Assembly (NCBI GenBank): GCA_031265845.1
Contig: JAISCC010000061.1
Coordinates: 1-64,000 of the forward strand
Direction of reading: 5' to 3'
Source: Treponema sp.
GTDB taxonomy: Bacteria > Spirochaetota > Spirochaetia > Treponematales > Breznakiellaceae
DNA: 64,000 bases
Shown: one piece after another, positions 8,750 to 16,723 of the stretch
Position numbering within the stretch: the first letter of the stretch is position 1
How the letters are laid out: the number at the start of each line of letters is the position of its first letter
Program-made: the position numbers and the translations under genes
The notes under the pieces: generated by a model
Seen by the model: only the letters and a program-made list of their open reading frames with translations
Told to the model about the DNA's origin: nothing
Databases searched by the model: none

Positions 8750-10069
8750 TTACTCGCCGTTTCCGCTGAGCATTTTGGGAAGAGAGCCGCGTGAAGCGAT
8801 AAAAGCGGGAATGCCAAGAGCGGGCAACAAAGCGGCGAAGACAGCCAGCGTATTGAGCAAAAAGGTTTCAAAGCGGTACAGCGCAAAAAGTTTCCCGTCT
8901 TTCATAAACATTTCAAAGCCCGCAATGTTCGAGAACGGCAATGCGGAAAGAATGTTCACCAAAACGATGGAGAACAAGAACCCTACGGCAACGGAAATCA
9001 GCGCCAAACACGCGGATTCTATGACCAGCATCCAAGTTATGTCTCCCTCCTGGAAACCAAGCGCGCGCATGGTGCCCAACTCCTGCGATCTCTCGTAAAG
9101 GATCAGCTTATAAGTCACCAACGCGCTGACAAACACAATAATGAGCATCATGGCAAACAGCAGATACGAAAGGATATCCATGGCTTTTAACAAATCGTCA
9201 ACCTCGGACAGGTAAATCTCAAGCGTTAATATAAAAACCTTGATCCCACTCCACTCCGCAAGTTGCTCCGCTTCAAAATCAGAACGGTTTTGCAGTATGC
9301 CGGCGGTATTCACCTCACTCTCCACAAGCCCCCATTGAAGCAATGTCTTGTTCCAGTCAATATCGCTTCTCTTGTCATCAAAGAAAAAGCCAATGCTTGA
9401 GCATTCTCCCGCGTTGAAACCCACCAGTTCATTCAACGCGGCTCGTGAGACATAGCTCTTAAAATAACCAAAAATGGTTTTATCCTCAATAATGCCGGCG
9501 ACAACGAAACTACCCGTGTTTCTCTGCCCCAGGTAGTTTCTCACCTCAAGAATAAGGCTGTCGCCCTGCCTAACGCCCAAATAGTGGGCGATAGGCGAAG
9601 AAATCAGAATCTCTTCATCGCCTTGCGGGCGTTTTTCAGGCTTCGCTTCATACTTGAAGCTGTTAAACAGTTCTGTTTCCCCATCCCAATCAACACCGTT
9701 TACGTATTTGAGCCGCGCCATGGTCCCATTGTAATAGAGCGACGCTTCGCTCATAAAGTTGGTGCGCATCACGATGCGATCCGGGTTGAAATTATTTTGT
9801 TCCGCGACGGCGAGGATCGCGTCTATTTCCTCTTGTCCAAGACGAAACGTGCTTCCGGCGCCGTCATGATCCCAACCCAACGCAATCAGATCGCCCGCGT
9901 AATGGGATTGAGCCGTCCGGTATAGCATCGCAGTCATGCCTTCTTTTATCGCCGTAATCGCGGTGATGACCGCAAAACCAACGCCGAGGGCAAGAAACAG
10001 AAAGAAATACCTGCGTTTGTACCGGGAAAGATAACGGACGGCAAGTGAAACTAGTTTTATCGCTTTCAT
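8750..10069 (-). CDS. FtsX-family permease of a Lol/MacB-type ABC exporter (second subunit)
   Basis: 439 aa inner-membrane protein. One N-terminal membrane segment (about 20-40), a periplasmic domain of about 240 residues, then three membrane segments, with the FtsX signature YERSQELGTMRALGFQEGDI near residue 330. This is the LolC/LolE topology. It starts 1 nt after the stop of the other permease (10071-11537) and the pair follow an ATPase of the LolD family, so they should form a complex that pulls a lipidated or membrane substrate out of the inner membrane. Substrate unknown. Confidence 0.85.
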   Translation of the reverse strand: MKAIKLVSLAVRYLSRYKRRYFFLFLALGVGFAVITAITAIKEGMTAMLYRTAQSHYAGDLIALGWDHDGAGSTFRLGQEEIDAILAVAEQNNFNPDRIVMRTNFMSEASLYYNGTMARLKYVNGVDWDGETELFNSFKYEAKPEKRPQGDEEILISSPIAHYLGVRQGDSLILEVRNYLGQRNTGSFVVAGIIEDKTIFGYFKSYVSRAALNELVGFNAGECSSIGFFFDDKRSDIDWNKTLLQWGLVESEVNTAGILQNRSDFEAEQLAEWSGIKVFILTLEIYLSEVDDLLKAMDILSYLLFAMMLIIVFVSALVTYKLILYERSQELGTMRALGFQEGDITWMLVIESACLALISVAVGFLFSIVLVNILSALPFSNIAGFEMFMKDGKLFALYRFETFLLNTLAVFAALLPALGIPAFIASRGSLPKMLSGNGE

Positions 10070-10070
10070 C

Positions 10071-11537
10071 TTACGCCCTCAAATCTCTGAGCGCGGCGGC
10101 AGGTTCCATGCGCGCCGCTTCTTCAACCGGATAGATTGAAGCCCCAAGCCCCAAAACCACAGCGAGCGTCAAAGACGCCGCCGCGCTCTGCGGGAAAAAT
10201 TCTATATTCAAGACGCCTCCTCCCAACAGGGACGCCAAGAGGTCGTTTGAAATCACTATGCGCATAGAATTGATATATTGGAAGAAAAGGATTCCGGCAA
10301 GCACGCCGACGATCCCCGACACGCAAGACAGCGCAAGGTTTTCCCCCAGAAAAAGACTCCGGATGAACCGGTCCGCGGCTCCTATTGATCTGAGCGTTCC
10401 TATTTCGCGCTTGCGCTTGAAAACAGAAATCAACAGGATGTTGATGACGGCGATAACGCCCACAATGCTGACCAGACTTATGCCGCTGTTAAAGAGGGTT
10501 TGCAAAATGATCAGCATGACAGCCGATTCGCCTGCGGCAATCTGCCAGTTTACCGCCACAACTCCGTAAGGGGAAAGTTTTTTGTTCAAATCGTTTATAA
10601 AGGAAGCGGTGGATGAAAAAATCCCCTTCTTTAACCGTACAATGATGAAATTCCAGTCTCCGCCCACAGTCTGCGCCGGCTCCTTTTCTCTGGACTCGCT
10701 TAAAAATGAAGAAACCGCATCCGGGGATATCTCTTCGTCCGCTTCCGGAAAACTAAAAGAACTCTCCCCAAAAAGGTCGTCAATGCCGTCCGCCATAAGC
10801 GGCGCGAATTCTTCACCGGTCCCGACGCCCAAAAGCGCGTCTGAAGTCGCAACCTGAATTGAGACAAGCGCCCGCGCGGTCTGAACGTCCGTTATAACAA
10901 TTTCATTCATAAATTGTCCGGCGTTTTTGTATTGGTAGACGCCGGCAATCGGCGCTTCCCGTATCTTAAAGCCTACAATTCCAGCTGACGTAAGCAAGAT
11001 TTTCTCCCCCACGCCCGGATATTTTCCGGTGTCCCGCTCAATGGCCAAGGCCTTTTCTTTCGATATCATGGCGCCCAACTCGCCGTTCCGCAGAAACCGC
11101 CCTTCAACAAGCTCTATGGACGGGAAAAGGGGGAAATAGGCGTCAGGCTCAACGCCGCACAGCAACGCGGGGCTGCGATAGTTTTCAAAATCAAGAAGCG
11201 CCTGCCCGGACACCTGTCCGGTCATGCCCGCGACATCGGTATCCGCAGCGATGATCTCGACAAGCGCGTCATAGGCGGGAAGTACAGGTATGGAAAAATA
11301 TTCGTTTACAACCGCCATATTCGCGCCGAAAAGGTTCATGGTGACATCGCCTGACTTTTCTATCACCACATCGCCTGTAACGCCATTTATGAACGTATCC
11401 CTCATGCTTTGAACCGTCCTTCCGATGATGCTGTGGCCGACAAAGAAAAGAAAGGTGATGCTGCCTATCAGAAGAATAATGACGCCGTTGCTTTTCCTGT
11501 TACGGAGAATGTTCCGCAGGATCAATTGCCATATCAA
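10071..11537 (-). CDS. FtsX-family permease of a Lol/MacB-type ABC exporter (first subunit)
   Basis: 488 aa. N-terminal membrane anchor (IILLIGSITFLFFVGHSIIG), a periplasmic core to about residue 340, then three membrane segments and the cytoplasmic signature FKRKREIGTLRSIGAADRFI. The C-terminus YPVEEAARMEPAAALRD is the usual 'A-x-x-x-P-x-x-A-L' ending of LolC/LolE/MacB permeases. Its start overlaps the ATPase stop by ATGA (11534-11537). Longer than the paralog downstream by an enlarged acidic periplasmic insert (about residues 220-290), which may determine substrate specificity. Confidence 0.87.
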   Translation of the reverse strand: MIWQLILRNILRNRKSNGVIILLIGSITFLFFVGHSIIGRTVQSMRDTFINGVTGDVVIEKSGDVTMNLFGANMAVVNEYFSIPVLPAYDALVEIIAADTDVAGMTGQVSGQALLDFENYRSPALLCGVEPDAYFPLFPSIELVEGRFLRNGELGAMISKEKALAIERDTGKYPGVGEKILLTSAGIVGFKIREAPIAGVYQYKNAGQFMNEIVITDVQTARALVSIQVATSDALLGVGTGEEFAPLMADGIDDLFGESSFSFPEADEEISPDAVSSFLSESREKEPAQTVGGDWNFIIVRLKKGIFSSTASFINDLNKKLSPYGVVAVNWQIAAGESAVMLIILQTLFNSGISLVSIVGVIAVINILLISVFKRKREIGTLRSIGAADRFIRSLFLGENLALSCVSGIVGVLAGILFFQYINSMRIVISNDLLASLLGGGVLNIEFFPQSAAASLTLAVVLGLGASIYPVEEAARMEPAAALRDLRA

Positions 11538-12220
11538 TGCCGCTCCTCCGATGCTATAACGCCGTCGCGGAGATGAACAATCGTCTGCGCTATCTTCCAG
11601 ATGTCCGGATCGTGCGTGGAAATGATGAGCGTCGTTCCCTCGTCTTTCTGAACTTTCCGCAAGAGTTCAAGCACACGCTGTCCATTCTCGGAGTCAAGGT
11701 TTGCCGTAGGTTCATCCGCGATGATGATGTGCGGGCGGTTGACCAGAGCGCGGGCTATAGCGACCCGTTGTTGCTCGCCGCCTGAAAGCTCGGCGGGCAT
11801 GTGGCGCATGCGGTCGGCAAGTCCAACTTCCTCCACCAGCGATTCAACCCACTCGCGCCGCTCAGCTTTCGAACCGGAATTTTTTCGGATGATCATGGGA
11901 AGCTCAACATTTTCAAAAACATCAAGCACCGGCAACAGGTTGAAGGATTGAAATATGAAGCCAATCGCCTCCTGCCTCATCCTGACTATTTCTTCCCTGC
12001 TCAGATCGCCGGTTTCCTTGTCGTTTATCAGCAACGCGCCGCTCGTAGGCTTGTCTATAAGCCCGATGATGTTCATAAGCGTTGTTTTTCCCGAGCCGGA
12101 CGCGCCGGCGACGGCGATAAACGCGCCTTTGCCTATGTCAAGGCTGATCCCCTTAAGCGCGTCTACCGTCACCGCCCCCATAGGATATGTTTTACAAATA
12201 TTCTTTAGCGCAATTAACAT
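11534..12220 (-). CDS. LolD/MacB-type ABC exporter ATPase
   Basis: 228 aa. Walker [18 protein letters not shown]-loop [23 protein letters not shown], signature [14 protein letters not shown], Walker [17 protein letters not shown] and a switch His in IISTHDP. This is the LolD/FtsE/MacB subfamily. It heads a three-gene unit with two FtsX-type permeases. A strong promoter lies so close to the ATG (12227-12254) that the mRNA is probably leaderless or has about one nucleotide of leader. Confidence 0.9.
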   Translation of the reverse strand: MLIALKNICKTYPMGAVTVDALKGISLDIGKGAFIAVAGASGSGKTTLMNIIGLIDKPTSGALLINDKETGDLSREEIVRMRQEAIGFIFQSFNLLPVLDVFENVELPMIIRKNSGSKAERREWVESLVEEVGLADRMRHMPAELSGGEQQRVAIARALVNRPHIIIADEPTANLDSENGQRVLELLRKVQKDEGTTLIISTHDPDIWKIAQTIVHLRDGVIASEERH

Positions 12221-12226
12221 AGTCCT

Positions 12227-12254
12227 ATTTTAAAAAAAGAACTTCTCTTGTCAA
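12227..12254 (-). promoter_or_regulatory. Leaderless-type promoter of the LolD-like gene
   Basis: Minus strand TTGACA (12249-12254), 16-nt spacer, TAAAAT (12227-12232), then six bases (AGGACT) before the ATG at 12220. The perfect -35 and near-consensus -10 make this one of the better promoters in the window. Confidence 0.6.
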
Positions 12255-12275
12255 GCGCCCTAAAGGAAAATATGA

Positions 12276-12878
12276 TTATAACTCGCTCCTTTTTGTAATA
12301 ATTCTTGAAATAAGTCCATATTCAACCGCTTCTTCCGCGTTCATCCAAAAATCACGATCCGTATCTCTTTCCACTTTCTCAATGGCGGCGCCTGTTTCAC
12401 TCGCTATGAGCCTATTGATCTTCGAACGCAGTTTCTCCAGTTCCCGGGCATGTATCTCAATGTCGGTCGCAACGCCCTGGATGCCGGAAAGCGGCTGATG
12501 AATGAGATAATGGCTGTTCGGCAGGCCGATACGGCGTTCTTTCGGGCTTGCAATCTGAATAATCGCCGCCGCGCTTGCGACAAGCCCCATGCCAACAGTC
12601 CACACTTCCGGCTTTACAAACCGGATCATATCGAAAATCGCGTAGCCTGCGTCCGCGTCGCCGCCAGGCGAATCGATAAATATGCGGATAGGATCGCCGC
12701 CCATATTTTCCAACAGTAAAAGCTGCCTGATCGTCTTTTCAGCAAGGTCTTTGTTTATCTCACCGGACAGAAGTATTGTCCTTGTTTTGAGCAGTTTTGA
12801 CACAAGCGGATCAAATTCATGGGATTTCGCCTCACTCTTTTCCTGCTCATCGTCTTCCTCATCAAGCAAAATGTTCAT
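12276..12878 (-). CDS. clpP: ATP-dependent Clp protease proteolytic subunit
   Basis: 200 aa cytoplasmic serine peptidase that degrades unfolded and tagged proteins with a Clp ATPase encoded elsewhere. The triad is intact: Ser102 in GLVASAAA, His127 in LIHQPL, and Asp in TDRDFWM near residue 176; FIDSPGGDADAG is also family-typical. The serine context VASAAA differs from the usual AASMGA, as in divergent second ClpP paralogs. An acidic N-terminal extension (DEEDDEQEKSEAK) replaces the usual processed propeptide. ATG 12878 has an AGGAGG site 5 nt upstream. Confidence 0.9.
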   Translation of the reverse strand: MNILLDEEDDEQEKSEAKSHEFDPLVSKLLKTRTILLSGEINKDLAEKTIRQLLLLENMGGDPIRIFIDSPGGDADAGYAIFDMIRFVKPEVWTVGMGLVASAAAIIQIASPKERRIGLPNSHYLIHQPLSGIQGVATDIEIHARELEKLRSKINRLIASETGAAIEKVERDTDRDFWMNAEEAVEYGLISRIITKRSEL

Positions 12879-12945
12879 CGTGCCTCCTGCTTTATATAAT
12901 AAGGAAATTCCGGAGATAAGGCAAGGGGAGCGCCAATCAATCTTT

Positions 12946-13962
12946 CTATTCTTCTATTGGCTCGCTCAATTCGCTGAAGTCGTCCCACACTTCGGTAATG
13001 GAACGGGCGTCGTTTCTAAAGCGGAAGCTGTTTGCCTTCACCCACTGACGGGCGGATATAAATTCCTTCCACAGCGCAAAGAGACGCCCCTGGGAACGTT
13101 TAAAAAACCCGGGGAAACGGCGGAACGGGAGGTATGCGCTGTCCCCTCTAAAAACAGGGGCTATGTTTTTGAGATAAAATCTACGGTAGCATTGCTCCGC
13201 AGTGCTGTCTTCAGGCGGAATGTCGCCGTCATACGAAATCCTGATGAGTTGGGTTGAGATGATCTCTTCGCCCCACAGGTGGGCGCGGAATCCAAAATCC
13301 ATGAGTTGCCAATACGTACGGGTGAGCGTCGTGTCAAAGCCGCCGATCCGAAGAAAACGCTCCCTGTCATAGACGCCGACCCAGTCAAACGGATACAGCG
13401 AGGGCTTCCCTTCCATAACGGGCGTGAAGGACAGGGTTTTCACCGAATTGCCGTACAAAGCCGGCGCTATAAGGGTGGGAAGGGTCTCAAAACGGGAATT
13501 TTGGATAAGCGGCGCCGTGCAAAGTCGTTTGTATTGACTGGTCTGCTGACTTATGGCAAGCTCTTCCGCGCTCAGAAGCAGACGCTCAGCCATACGAAAC
13601 GCTCCGCCTGAGTGAAGGATGCGGAGATCGTTCCATAAAACGAAGAAGAGCGGGCTTGAAATTTCCAGAGCGGCAAGGTTTATCTGTTCCCCGATTGAAA
13701 TTTCGTCTTTCAGCAAAATAAATCGGATATGTGGAAAACATCCCGACAATTCTTCTATGTCATAGCGTTCACGGGGTCCTTCTATGGAAATGATAAAATC
13801 AAACCCGATCTTTTCAAGTTCCTGAAAAAGCGTACGGCGCGGATAATGTCCGCTCCGGTTGAGCAACACCGCGGAAAGCCCGGTAGACCCTCCGCGCTCC
13901 ATGCCTCCCACCACTGTGTAAGAACGTCCGGCGTCGTCATATATTGTAGGTGTAATATTCAT
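12946..13962 (-). CDS. GT-A-like protein paired with spiro-SPASM
   Basis: 338 aa, cytoplasmic. The first half resembles family 2 glycosyltransferases: FDFIISIEGPRERYDIEEL, then IGEQINLAALEISSPLFFVLWNDLRI, where the WND takes the position of the DxD-like metal motif. A later WVGVYDRERFLRIGGFD segment is also seen in GT2 enzymes. I chose ATG 13962, which overlaps the stop of the spiro-SPASM gene by 26 nt, so the two are translationally coupled. Probably a glycosyl- or related nucleotide-sugar-dependent transferase acting with the radical SAM protein; substrate unknown. Confidence 0.6.
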   Translation of the reverse strand: MNITPTIYDDAGRSYTVVGGMERGGSTGLSAVLLNRSGHYPRRTLFQELEKIGFDFIISIEGPRERYDIEELSGCFPHIRFILLKDEISIGEQINLAALEISSPLFFVLWNDLRILHSGGAFRMAERLLLSAEELAISQQTSQYKRLCTAPLIQNSRFETLPTLIAPALYGNSVKTLSFTPVMEGKPSLYPFDWVGVYDRERFLRIGGFDTTLTRTYWQLMDFGFRAHLWGEEIISTQLIRISYDGDIPPEDSTAEQCYRRFYLKNIAPVFRGDSAYLPFRRFPGFFKRSQGRLFALWKEFISARQWVKANSFRFRNDARSITEVWDDFSELSEPIEE

Positions 13963-15541
13963 CGCAACCTGTACATAAACCCGTATACTTGCAAGCGGCG
14001 TGTTCCATGTACACGCCATCCCCTCGCCGCCAAACAGCCTCCAGATCCTCGGAAAAGGCGTTTCCGAGCGTTAAACCAGCGGCGCAATCCGCGTCGGCGC
14101 AGATTGCCTCTCTACACAGCGGCACGGCGCCATCAAGCAAAATAGGCATATCCCGCATAAGGTGCCAGCACGGCCGCCTTTCCACAGGCGACAGATCGGA
14201 CACACGCAAAGAAGGCAACGCGCCGCAAAAATTATCGTATTTCTGAATGATCACCTGCAACCCTTCGGCTTTCCAGAAACGGTAAAACCGTTCAATGTCG
14301 TCCTCGGCACCGCTTGCGCGCACCGCCTGCGCGTACACATTGCCGGGAAAATATTTCGCAAGCGACTTGGTGGTTTCAACAGCTTCGGCGCAACCCGCGC
14401 CACGGACTTCCCTGTACCGCTCCGCGTCATAGGCATCAAGCGACACGATCCACGAAAGCGGCGGCAGACTGGTCGCCCGCGCCCCACTTTTTGCGGCGCA
14501 CGCGGCTTTTTCCGATGCGACCGCCGCCAGAGCTTCCAATTCAGCCTTATTCCACCCTACGCCTGATGTCTCAATGATGAGGGACAGCGCCGGTCTTTCA
14601 AGCGCCGCGTTAATCAAGTCCGCCTTTTGGGGATGAAGGCTCAACTCTCCCCATAATGAAAGATCAATGACCGCGTCGCCGGAAAAATCAATTATCTTGT
14701 CTAAGAGATTTTCAAAGACACCATGGGGCATAAAATCCTGTTTGTCCATGGATTCCGGCGCTCCGCGCATTCCATAGCGCGGATACGGACAGAATTTGCA
14801 CGATTGGGCGCAGGGAAGGGCGATCTGAACCGGAAAAAAGGCGGGAAGCGTCCTAAAAATCTCCGGTTTCTCAACAACAAATCGCTCCGAGTCCAAAGCG
14901 CCGGAAAAACCCGCGTCAAAGAGTCGTCGCAACAAAAGGAGGTTGCGTTTCGAGTCAGCGGCGAAAGTCAAACGCCGTGAACGCAGATCAAAAGGCGCTA
15001 TCTCCGTTTCAATGTCAAAAGCGTTGATGTCTTTCTGCAACACTGAAAAAATCGCATCCCGCTCAACCGCGCCGTCATCGCCAGCGATGTCCGCAAGCCT
15101 GCTTATACACTCCGGCGAGAGCAACTCAGGCGCAAGCCCCGCAGGATAGCCATCCGCAAAGGTGTAATCCGCGCGGTACCGCGTGTGTCGTCTTGCAAGG
15201 GCGCCGGCAAGCTCCACATCAAGAAAAGGAGTGTCCGCCCATACGAAGTATACCATTTCAAAACCCGCGCACACCCGGGCAAGCGCCTCCAAGAGCGCCT
15301 TTTTTGTCCACTGGTCTTTCGCAATCACCGTGATCTTTTTATTTTTTTCAAATCTTTCACTTTTCTCAATACCTGAACTGCCGTCCCATCTCTCGTCTGT
15401 CAAAAGGATCATATTGACAACACACGGGAAAGCGGCGCTTTTTTCTATCGTCAGATCAAAAGCGCTTTTCCCGGAGAAGAGGGGTTGAGAAGCCGTCTTT
15501 TGCAGATTTCCGCCAAAAAGCACGGCAAGGGCATTATCCAT
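13937..15541 (-). CDS. spiro-SPASM radical SAM protein with fused nucleotidyltransferase-like domain
   Basis: 534 aa. Residues 1-210 look like a cytidylyltransferase/MobA-type GT-A domain: AVLFGGNL at the start and VYFVWADTPFLDVELAGAL, then an F-A-D-G-Y-P-A-G-L-A-P-E substrate loop. Residues about 235-420 are radical SAM, with the cluster motif CAQSCKFC (C-x3-C-x2-C). The C-terminal SPASM region carries Cys-rich motifs (CREAICADADC, CKYTGLCTGCDEYY) for auxiliary iron-sulfur clusters. This architecture is the spirochaete-specific spiro-SPASM family; its reaction is not known to me. It overlaps the GT-like gene downstream. Confidence 0.85.
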   Translation of the reverse strand: MDNALAVLFGGNLQKTASQPLFSGKSAFDLTIEKSAAFPCVVNMILLTDERWDGSSGIEKSERFEKNKKITVIAKDQWTKKALLEALARVCAGFEMVYFVWADTPFLDVELAGALARRHTRYRADYTFADGYPAGLAPELLSPECISRLADIAGDDGAVERDAIFSVLQKDINAFDIETEIAPFDLRSRRLTFAADSKRNLLLLRRLFDAGFSGALDSERFVVEKPEIFRTLPAFFPVQIALPCAQSCKFCPYPRYGMRGAPESMDKQDFMPHGVFENLLDKIIDFSGDAVIDLSLWGELSLHPQKADLINAALERPALSLIIETSGVGWNKAELEALAAVASEKAACAAKSGARATSLPPLSWIVSLDAYDAERYREVRGAGCAEAVETTKSLAKYFPGNVYAQAVRASGAEDDIERFYRFWKAEGLQVIIQKYDNFCGALPSLRVSDLSPVERRPCWHLMRDMPILLDGAVPLCREAICADADCAAGLTLGNAFSEDLEAVWRRGDGVYMEHAACKYTGLCTGCDEYYTYNI

Positions 15542-15573
15542 ATTTTATAATTATCGGCAGGAATAAAAACGCG

Positions 15574-16515
15574 CTAAACTTTTGAGGCGAGGTATTCCAG
15601 ATAGATTTCTTCTATGGTCCTTTTAGGAGCTTCGCTGGCTTCTTCCATAAAAATGCGCTTGCGGAACAATGTCTTCTCATACCGTTCAATGAAAAAATCG
15701 TAAAACCTGCTCGGATCAACGCTTTTTATGCTGGTATATGCGAATTCTATCGCCCCAAAAACTTTTTTTAACTCAGACTCGTTTACAGACTGCATCTTGG
15801 CGCGGGACAAGCGATCCCGTTCTCTGACAATATCCTCATAAGAAAGCCCAAATACAAATTCCAGCAAAGCGTTTATCGTTTCTTTATCATCTCCTTGCTC
15901 TTTCAGGAAGTCGTCCCATTCTTCCGGCATTTCCATTGACAAGCGGATTATTTCGCTGTTGCCATCCATAGTGCCATAAGTGGGCGGCGTTTTGTCCCTT
16001 GCCACCCAAAGTTGTTCCAAATAGCCAAAAAAACAGGCTTTTTTTATATTCAACCCATTGTCCCATAAGGAAACAAGCTCGTCAGCCAAACGGTTTTTCA
16101 CCTCTTTGGATATAAAATTGTCCCGCAAACAGGAGGAATACACTTTTTCCATTGTAAAAAAAGAGGTAATGGTCAACATGCTAGCCCGAAGCGGGACGCC
16201 AAACGCGGAAATATCCTTTAGTATCGCAAAAAGAGTTGAAAAAATATGCAGTTTAGTGACTAAATAATTGCGGAGATTCATCACTCTCGGCGGGATGTGA
16301 AGCGTATTAGACGCAAGAATCCTAGTAAGCGTATCAAGCGATGTGTCTCTTTCCCAACCATCCCGTATTTCAGGGTGATGAAGCGTAACCTTTTCCAATG
16401 TCTCAAGCCACGCAAGCTCATTTTTTATATGTTCGCTTTCTTTCAAATGAGTTTCATCAAGATAGGCTAAAATTTGAGCGATCAATTCATTTTCATTCTC
16501 TTTGGAAACAGGCAT
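15574..16515 (-). CDS. Conserved hypothetical helical protein
   Basis: 313 aa, no signal peptide and no clear membrane segment; mostly charged helices, with a Trp/Glu-rich patch (EMPEEWDDFLKEQGDD). I do not recognise the family. It lies 32 nt upstream of the spiro-SPASM gene on the same strand and may share its transcript. ATG 16515 follows GGAGTT by about 5 nt, and a TATAAT box lies 11 nt before the start. Confidence 0.7.
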   Translation of the reverse strand: MPVSKENENELIAQILAYLDETHLKESEHIKNELAWLETLEKVTLHHPEIRDGWERDTSLDTLTRILASNTLHIPPRVMNLRNYLVTKLHIFSTLFAILKDISAFGVPLRASMLTITSFFTMEKVYSSCLRDNFISKEVKNRLADELVSLWDNGLNIKKACFFGYLEQLWVARDKTPPTYGTMDGNSEIIRLSMEMPEEWDDFLKEQGDDKETINALLEFVFGLSYEDIVRERDRLSRAKMQSVNESELKKVFGAIEFAYTSIKSVDPSRFYDFFIERYEKTLFRKRIFMEEASEAPKRTIEEIYLEYLASKV

Positions 16516-16723
16516 AACATAACTCCATTATATATTCTATCACAAAATTGAGATAAAGCAAGTGTTTTTCACTATTTTTTGCTGAAATTCAGAGAGCGGC
16601 AACTGTCGCAAGAACAACGCCGCTCCACTCTGTTCTCGCCGCTCTCCACCTTGATAAAATTCAGTCTTTTTTATAGTATTTGAGACTAAATCTGAAACAA
16701 AGGAATACCAAGGAAACAACTCC

